A DNA stretch of 11,642 nt, from NCBI GenBank assembly GCA_017617475.1, contig JAFZWC010000042.1, forward strand, positions 1 to 11,642, read 5' to 3'. Position numbers and translations under genes: made by a program. Position 1 is the stretch's first letter. Each line of letters opens with the position of its first letter. The notes beneath the pieces are model-generated. The model ran no database searches, was not told the DNA's origin, and saw only the letters and a list, made by a program, of their open reading frames with translations. Positions 7,651 through 11,642 of this stretch are shown here, one piece after another. This DNA is from Bacteroidales bacterium. Its GTDB lineage: Bacteria; Bacteroidota; Bacteroidia; Bacteroidales; UBA932.

Positions 7651-8565
7651 ATGGTTCCCAAGAAAGTCCTCATAACCATTTTTGACTACCTGATCATTAC
7701 TGTAGGCACCCTGCTGTTCGTGATGGCCTGGACCTCTTTCCTGTTACCGAACAACATGATTGACGGCGGCATGACGGGAGCATCGGCCCTGCTGTCCATG
7801 GTGACAGGAATCCCGGTAGATATCTGGTACTTTGGCATCAATGTGGGACTCCTAATCCTGGCCTGGTTCGTGCTGGGAGGCGGATTCGGTATCAAGACCA
7901 TCTATTCCATCCTGCTTTCCACCCTGTTGTTCCGCGTGCTGGGAGGCGATAATTTCGTATGGCTGCAGTCTGTGGAAGGGCAGCCCCTGTATGTGGGCGA
8001 CGGCATTCTGGTCCCCATCATCGGCGGTCTCCTGGAGGCGGTTGGCCTTTCGCTGATTCTCATCCGCGGCGGGTCTACGGGCGGCACGGACATCCTGGCC
8101 CTCATCGTGAACAAGTTCTGGCCTGTTACCCTGGGCCGTTTCTACGTGATGGCCGACCTGGTGATTATCACGCTTCTTGTCTTCGTTCCCGGCCACTGTT
8201 TTACGGATGTGGTTTACGGCTACATCACCATGGGTGTATGTGCCTATGTGCTGGATCTCATCATGCTGGGTAAGGAATCGGCCGTGCAGGTGCTTATCTT
8301 CTCCAACCACTATGAGGCCATAGGTAATTTTGTTACCAGGGAAATGGGACGCGGCGTTACGGCTCTGAAGGCCGTGGGCTGGTACACCCAGGAAGACCGT
8401 CAGGTGCTGCTGGTCATGATCCGCAAGACCGAAATGTCCCAGCTGGTGAAAGCCGTAAAGGATGTGGACCCCAAGGCATTCGTTACGGTGGTCCCCGCCA
8501 ACAGCGTATTCGGAGAAGGTTTCGGTGAGATGAAGACGGGTCTTCCCAAGAAAAAGAACAAATAG
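7651..8565 (+). CDS. YitT family membrane protein with DUF2179 domain (copy 1)
   Basis: This gene encodes 304 residues. Hydrophobic segments in about 10-205 make five or six membrane helices of the YitT_membrane family, including the signatures FLLPNNMIDGGMTG and GGSTGGTDILALI (from residue 140). A soluble C-terminal DUF2179 domain follows (about 210-295), with RGVTALKAVGWYT, VLLVMIRKTE and DPKAFVTVVPANSVFGEGF. YitT proteins are inner-membrane proteins with no firmly established substrate; transport has been suggested. The start is 6 nt after leuS and copy 2 begins 9 nt after its stop, so all three are probably one transcript. From memory, a yitT gene next to leuS is common in Bacteroidales, so the context supports vertical inheritance. 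Family assignment is firm, function unknown. Confidence 0.93.
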   Translation: MVPKKVLITIFDYLIITVGTLLFVMAWTSFLLPNNMIDGGMTGASALLSMVTGIPVDIWYFGINVGLLILAWFVLGGGFGIKTIYSILLSTLLFRVLGGDNFVWLQSVEGQPLYVGDGILVPIIGGLLEAVGLSLILIRGGSTGGTDILALIVNKFWPVTLGRFYVMADLVIITLLVFVPGHCFTDVVYGYITMGVCAYVLDLIMLGKESAVQVLIFSNHYEAIGNFVTREMGRGVTALKAVGWYTQEDRQVLLVMIRKTEMSQLVKAVKDVDPKAFVTVVPANSVFGEGFGEMKTGLPKKKNK

Positions 8566-8574
8566 TATAATAAT

Positions 8575-9549
8575 ATGCCCATCCTCCAAAAAACCCTGTT
8601 TACCCATATCAAGGAGTGGCTGCTGGTCACCCTGGGCATCTTCATCTACGTCACGGCCTGGTCTGTGTTCCTCATTCCCAACAACCTCATCGGCGGCGGT
8701 GTGTCCGGTATCAGCTCCATGATCCAGTATGCTACGGGCGGTACCATCCAGATGGGTTATACCTATTTCGTCCTCAATGCCATCCTGGTGGCTGCGGCAG
8801 TGATTATTCTGGGAATGGGATTCGGCGCCAAGACCATTTTTGCCATCATCTTCGCCTCCGTCGCTCTCCGGTTCCTGCCGGACATGGTGCCCACCACCAT
8901 AGTCAAGACCCTGGCCATTGACAACGGCAAGCTCCTGAGCGTGCTCATGGGCGGCCTCCTCGCGGGTATCGGCATTGGAATGAGCATTTCCAACGGCGGT
9001 TCTACCGGAGGTACGGACATCATAGCCCTTATCTATACCAAGTACCACAACGTGTCGCCCGGAAAAGTGATTCTGGTGATGGACTTTATCATCATCGGCT
9101 CTTCGCTCCTCATCCCTTCCTATGTGACTCAGCTGGATGCCTCCGGACTTCCCGTGCTGGATGCTGCCGGAAACCCCGTGACCTTCAAGATGCCCTTTGC
9201 CGAGAAGATAACCACGGTGTTGTACGGTCTCATTCTGGTAACGGTGAACAGTTATGTGCTTGATATGTATATTTCCGGTTCCCAGCAGAGTGTGCAGCTG
9301 TTTATCCTGTCCAAGGAGTATGAAAAGATTGCCGATGCCATCACCAAGGAAATGCATCGCGGCGTTACGGTGCTGGATGGCAAGGGCTGGTACACCAAAC
9401 AGGACACCAAGGTGCTCATGGTCCTTACGCGAAAGACAGACCTGAACCTTATGCTCCGTTATATCAAACAGTTGGATTCCAGTGCCTTCCTCTCCGTAAG
9501 TTCGGTGAACGGCGTGTACGGCAAGGGATTCGACACCATCAAGAAATAA
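8575..9549 (+). CDS. YitT family membrane protein with DUF2179 domain (copy 2)
   Basis: This 324-residue product is a tandem paralogue of the preceding protein, with the same order of parts. It carries FLIPNNLIGGGVSG and GGSTGGTDIIALI (from residue 141) in the membrane domain. DUF2179 (about 235-320) has RGVTVLDGKGWYT, VLMVLTRKTD and SVNGVYGKGF. It differs by a longer loop at about residues 179-211 that contains DASGLPVLDAAGNPV, a Gly/Pro-rich hairpin-like segment where copy 1 has only a short turn (PGHCFTDV). Overall the two copies are clearly homologous but far diverged, so the duplication is old. The start lies 9 nt after copy 1; a 48-bp gap follows to the AraC-type gene, with no terminator seen. 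Possible roles as a heteromer or a separate transporter are inference. Confidence 0.93.
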   Translation: MPILQKTLFTHIKEWLLVTLGIFIYVTAWSVFLIPNNLIGGGVSGISSMIQYATGGTIQMGYTYFVLNAILVAAAVIILGMGFGAKTIFAIIFASVALRFLPDMVPTTIVKTLAIDNGKLLSVLMGGLLAGIGIGMSISNGGSTGGTDIIALIYTKYHNVSPGKVILVMDFIIIGSSLLIPSYVTQLDASGLPVLDAAGNPVTFKMPFAEKITTVLYGLILVTVNSYVLDMYISGSQQSVQLFILSKEYEKIADAITKEMHRGVTVLDGKGWYTKQDTKVLMVLTRKTDLNLMLRYIKQLDSSAFLSVSSVNGVYGKGFDTIKK

Positions 9550-9597
9550 GCTCTTTCACAACATAGGATACGCGCCCCGTCGGCCACCCCGAAAACC

Positions 9598-10122
9598 ATG
9601 GAATTGGCTTTGCTGATCCTGGCTCTTTGTTGCGTGTTGGCTGTGGCGGTTTGTTCAGCTCTGTATTTGCGCCTGCGCAAAAAAGAAGCCCAGATGAAGG
9701 CTGTCCTGGAACAGCCCCGTGAGGCGGACGGTTTGTCCGCACCCTACGAACTGGCGGCGATCGACCAATACCTGTACGACAGGTGCTGCCGGTATATGAC
9801 GGAATTCAGACCCTATCTGGTAAGCTCGTTCAGCTTGCAGGATCTGGCCAATGCCGTCTATACCAACAAGTTTTATCTGAGCAAAACCATCAACCGGTTC
9901 TCCGGCAAGAATTTCCGGCAGTACGTGAACTATTACAGGATCATGTATGCCATGGACCTGTTCAAGGAAAACAAAAGCCTGAGAATTGCGGAAATGGCAG
10001 AACTCTGCGGATTCCATTCAACCACCTCTTTTAATCAGAGTTTCAAGCTGGTGATGGGGGAGACTCCCAGCATTTGGTGTTCCCGGGTCCGCAAAAAACA
10101 GATGGAAAAAATGAAAAAGTAA
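9598..10122 (+). CDS. Short membrane-anchored AraC-type HTH regulator
   Basis: This gene encodes 174 residues. Residues about 2-25 are one strongly hydrophobic helix followed by LRLRKK, which by the positive-inside rule places the rest in the cytoplasm. A linker (about 30-70) leads to an AraC/XylS-type DNA-binding domain (about 75-165). Its first HTH is SLQDLANAVYTNKFYLSKTI and its second RIAEMAELCGFHSTTSFNQS, followed by FKLVMGETPSIW, a normal AraC ending. There is no ligand-binding or periplasmic sensor domain; it looks like the TM-to-HTH end of larger Bacteroidota membrane regulators. It lies 48 bp after the YitT pair on the same strand and converges with the pseudouridine synthase gene 21 bp away. 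No promoter box is clear in 9550-9597, so read-through from the yitT genes is possible. Target genes are unknown. The HTH call is firm; the anchored topology is likely. Confidence 0.88.
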   Translation: MELALLILALCCVLAVAVCSALYLRLRKKEAQMKAVLEQPREADGLSAPYELAAIDQYLYDRCCRYMTEFRPYLVSSFSLQDLANAVYTNKFYLSKTINRFSGKNFRQYVNYYRIMYAMDLFKENKSLRIAEMAELCGFHSTTSFNQSFKLVMGETPSIWCSRVRKKQMEKMKK

Positions 10123-10143
10123 AAAACCGGTCCGTGGGGCGCG

Positions 10144-10842
10144 TTATCCTTCAATCCCTTTCCAGGAATCTGGAACTGGGGCAGTTACATCCACCTCGGT
10201 CTTTTTGACGGGGTGGATGAATTGTATACGCCGGGCCAGAAGGCTGATTCCGCCGTCGGGGTTGGAACGCTTGGCGCCGTACTTGAGGTCGCCCTTGATG
10301 GGGGAGCCCATGTGGGCCAGCTGGCAGCGGATCTGGTGATGCCGGCCGGTATACAGTTCCACTTCCAGGAGGAAGTAACGGTCGGTGGTCTGGATGAGGG
10401 TGTATTTGAGCTTGGCTTCCTTGCCGTTCTTGGCTACGTACGATTTGTTCTGGGCCTCGTTGCGCACCAGGTTGTCCGTGAGGATATCGCTGTCTTTCGG
10501 GGGCCGCTGGGCGGTGAGGGCCCAGTAGGTCTTGTGAATCTCTCCCTTGCGGAGCATCTCGTTGAGGCGCTCCAGGGCCTTGGAAGTCTTGGCAAACAGG
10601 ACCACGCCGCTCACGGGCCGATCCAGCCGGTGGGGAACTCCCATGAACACCTGCCCGGGCTTGCCATCCCGCTGGGCAATGAAGGCTTTGAGGGTTTCGC
10701 TCAGGGGCTCGTCGCCCGTCTTGTCGCCCTGTACAATCTCTCCCGTCCGCTTGTTGAATACCAGCAGATGGTTGTCTTCCAACAGGATTCTCTGTTCAAG
10801 GTCCCGGTATTCTTCCGGGCTCAAGCTTCTGTAAACGCCCAT
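10144..10842 (-). CDS. RluA family RNA pseudouridine synthase
   Basis: The product has 232 residues and is the catalytic domain only, without an N-terminal S4 RNA-binding domain. The active-site motif HRLDRPVSG starts at residue 71, so Asp74 is the catalytic aspartate. Other family blocks are present: EDNHLLVFNK (22-31), VLFAKTSKALERLNE, IHKTYWAL, GRHHQIRCQLAHMGSPIKGDLKYG and LLARRIQF. Enzymes of this family isomerise uridine to pseudouridine in rRNA or tRNA; the substrate cannot be told from sequence alone, so no Rlu letter is assigned. The gene converges with the AraC-type gene (21 bp, no clear terminator) and is divergent from the plug lipoprotein. A perfect TATCTTTG box (10850-10857 minus) lies 7 nt before the ATG, so the mRNA is nearly leaderless; no other Met occurs before residue 67. 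Confidence 0.95.
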   Translation of the reverse strand: MGVYRSLSPEEYRDLEQRILLEDNHLLVFNKRTGEIVQGDKTGDEPLSETLKAFIAQRDGKPGQVFMGVPHRLDRPVSGVVLFAKTSKALERLNEMLRKGEIHKTYWALTAQRPPKDSDILTDNLVRNEAQNKSYVAKNGKEAKLKYTLIQTTDRYFLLEVELYTGRHHQIRCQLAHMGSPIKGDLKYGAKRSNPDGGISLLARRIQFIHPVKKTEVDVTAPVPDSWKGIEG

Positions 10843-10849
10843 AACGCTG

Positions 10850-10857
10850 CAAAGATA
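10850..10857 (-). promoter_or_regulatory. Pseudouridine synthase promoter -7 box
   Basis: The minus strand reads TATCTTTG, an exact TAnnTTTG match. The predicted transcription start (about 10843-10846) is immediately before the ATG at 10842. No good -33 box is seen. Confidence 0.6.
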
Positions 10858-10926
10858 GCACTTTTTCCGGGAATGGAACGTGGCATGGAACTTGTGGCGA
10901 TTACCGGAAATCTAAACGGTACTGTT

Positions 10927-11358
10927 ATGAAACGCATGTTCTTGACCCCTGCCCTTGTACTGGTTGTCGCTTGCGGCACCCTTTCCACCACTCCCCGTGA
11001 GATGGAGGACCCCGTGAACGTGGGCTATACTACCGTTGACCGGAAGGACCTCACTACTTCCGTATCCGTAGTGAAGGCCGATCAGAATACTTCTTTCTAC
11101 ACCAATATTTACGATATGATAAAGGGCAGATGTCCCGGAGTCGATGTTCAGGGTACCAAGGTGACCATCCGCGGAATGAATTCCATTAATTCTCCCACCG
11201 AACCGCTGTTCGTGGTGGATGGCGTTCAGCAGAGCGGTAGCATCGGCTACATTTCCCCGAACGATGTCAAATCCATTACTGTTCTGAAGGATGCCGCGTC
11301 CTGCGCCATCTATGGGAGCCAGGGTGCTAACGGCGTTATTTTGATTGACCTGAAATAA
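10927..11358 (+). CDS. Lipoprotein consisting of an isolated SusC-type TonB receptor plug domain
   Basis: The 143-residue product starts with a lipoprotein signal whose lipobox VVAC puts the lipid on Cys16. Residues 34-50 (YTTVDRKDLTTSVSVVK) resemble the linker before SusC plugs. Residues about 54-143 are a plug domain: GRCPGVDV, VTIRGMNSIN, PLFVVDGVQ, ISPNDVKSITVLKDAAS and IYGSQGANGVILI. In SusC-like receptors this plug closes an outer-membrane beta-barrel; here the protein ends exactly at the end of the plug with TAA and no barrel follows. The same frame is open far upstream across the antisense of the pseudouridine synthase gene, but only the Met at 10927 gives a signal peptide. No clear promoter box is seen in 10858-10926. 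Short plug-only lipoproteins exist in other Bacteroidales as far as I recall, so this is probably an intact gene, not a receptor remnant. Function unknown. Confidence 0.86.
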   Translation: MKRMFLTPALVLVVACGTLSTTPREMEDPVNVGYTTVDRKDLTTSVSVVKADQNTSFYTNIYDMIKGRCPGVDVQGTKVTIRGMNSINSPTEPLFVVDGVQQSGSIGYISPNDVKSITVLKDAASCAIYGSQGANGVILIDLK

Positions 11359-11380
11359 GTGGAAAAAAGCAACATTATTT

Positions 11381-11412
11381 TTTGGTAGTTTATAAAAAAA
11401 GACGTACATTTG
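11381..11412 (+). promoter_or_regulatory. tRNA-Pro promoter (-33 TTTG and -7 TACATTTG)
   Basis: TTTG at 11381-11384 and TACATTTG at 11405-11412 are separated by 20 nt, an exact fit to the Bacteroidota sigma-70-type promoter (TTTG, then TAnnTTTG). Transcription should start near 11417-11419, a few bases before the tRNA at 11425. It is the best promoter in the window. Confidence 0.85.
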
Positions 11413-11424
11413 CAGTCCAAAATT

Positions 11425-11497
11425 CTGGATGTAGCGCAGTTGGTAGCGCACCTGGTTAGGGACCAGGAGGTCGCTGGTTCAAGTCCAGTCATCCAGA
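11425..11497 (+). tRNA. tRNA-Pro, anticodon AGG
   Basis: The 73 nt fold into a complete cloverleaf. The acceptor is CTGGATG with CATCCAG (7 bp) and discriminator A73; no CCA is encoded. The D arm is GCGC with 8-nt loop AGTTGGTA. The anticodon stem CCTGG/CCAGG holds the loop TTAGGGA. The T arm is GCTGG/CCAGT with loop TTCAAGT. With U33 fixed, the anticodon is AGG (11458-11460) followed by G37, as in proline tRNAs. The C1-G72 pair and A73 match bacterial proline tRNA identity features. It reads CCU, and possibly more codons if A34 is deaminated to inosine (inference). Confidence 0.95.
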
Positions 11498-11501
11498 CAT
11501 G

Positions 11502-11540
11502 AAAAGAAGGTGACTCAAAAGTGAGTTGCCTTCTTTTTTT
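11502..11540 (+). terminator. Intrinsic terminator of the tRNA gene
   Basis: AAAAGAAGG (11502-11510) pairs with CCTTCTTTT (11529-11537). The stem continues through T-G and G-T wobbles and ACTC/GAGT (11513-11516 with 11523-11526) around the loop AAAAGT, about 15 bp in all. It is followed by the rest of a 7-nt T-run ending at 11540. It starts 5 nt after the tRNA. Confidence 0.93.
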
Positions 11541-11642
11541 ATAGGGAGGGGTGTAGGGTGCCGGGGGGACTCCGTTCCGCTTCGCTCCACTCCGGCCCCT
11601 CCCACCGTCTGGCTCGTCCACTTCGTGAACGGCCAGCCAGCG
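11541..11642. other. GC-rich noncoding tail with inverted repeats
   Basis: No gene is supported here. GGGAGGGG (11544-11551) is inverted as CCCCTCCC (11596-11603). CTGGC (11609-11613) is inverted as GCCAG (11632-11636) around an imperfect GTCCAC/GTGAAC stem with a TTC loop. ACTCCG and CTTCG each occur twice. The block could be the start of a dispersed intergenic repeat, but only one copy is visible and the window ends. Confidence 0.35.

Noticed and set aside
7852..9357. 501-codon minus-strand frame opposite the two yitT genes
   Set aside because: It runs across two separate genes in the codon-aligned antisense register and resembles no protein family; a shadow of the real genes.
10123..10143. 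Possible terminator between the AraC-type gene and the pseudouridine synthase gene
   Set aside because: The 21-bp GC-rich gap has no convincing stem with a T-run on either strand.
10213..10926. Long upstream extension of the plug lipoprotein frame
   Set aside because: It is antisense to the pseudouridine synthase, and the lipoprotein signal begins only at Met 10927.
11456..11462. Reading the tRNA anticodon as GGG instead of AGG
   Set aside because: The 7-nt loop has U at position 33 only if A is position 34; shifting by one would put A at position 33 and break the standard loop.
11310..11621. 103-codon minus-strand frame containing TGLEPATSWSLTRCATNCA
   Set aside because: This peptide is the well-known artefact of translating the complement of a tRNA gene; the tRNA-Pro and its terminator account for the DNA.

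Overview
The window is about 57% GC by eye and reads as a chromosomal stretch from a Bacteroidota bacterium, most likely order Bacteroidales (a Rikenellaceae-like or other high-GC gut lineage is plausible but not provable here). Three observations point there: TAnnTTTG-type -7 promoter boxes instead of E. coli-like -10/-35 pairs, a SusC-like TonB plug protein, and the typical Bacteroidota forms of LeuRS, PhoH and RluA-type synthase. Nearly every base is accounted for; no IS element, phage, CRISPR array or rRNA was seen.

Layout. (1) 1-623 is the 3' end of gyrA, followed 20 bp later by a secreted TPR protein (644-1951). A strong bidirectional terminator at 1969-2000 separates it from the convergent PhoH-family ATPase gene (1999-2928, minus). 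(2) A 78-bp divergent promoter region (2929-3006) feeds phoH leftward and a five-gene rightward run: SPOR-domain lipoprotein, a secreted M28-fold/TonB C-terminal fusion (the two ORFs overlap by 4 nt), leuS, and two tandem YitT-family membrane proteins. Gaps in this run are -4, 4, 6 and 9 nt. A short membrane-anchored AraC-type HTH protein follows after 48 bp. (3) A convergent RluA-family pseudouridine synthase gene (10144-10842, minus) comes next, then a plus-strand lipoprotein that is essentially an isolated SusC-type plug domain (10927-11358). (4) A tRNA-Pro with anticodon AGG follows, with its own near-consensus promoter and a strong terminator, then about 100 bp of GC-rich noncoding DNA to the window edge.

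How the genes relate. gyrA, leuS, the pseudouridine synthase and the tRNA are housekeeping. The envelope theme is clear in the middle operon: a SPOR lipoprotein expected to bind septal peptidoglycan is translationally linked to an exported protein whose M28 peptidase fold has lost most of its metal-binding residues and which ends in a TonB C-terminal domain, without an obvious permanent membrane anchor. That pair is the best candidate for something under-described. Secondary points of interest are the minimal membrane-tethered AraC protein, the orphan plug lipoprotein, two promoters placed almost on top of their start codons, and the A34 proline tRNA. Nothing here looks like a defence or mobile system.
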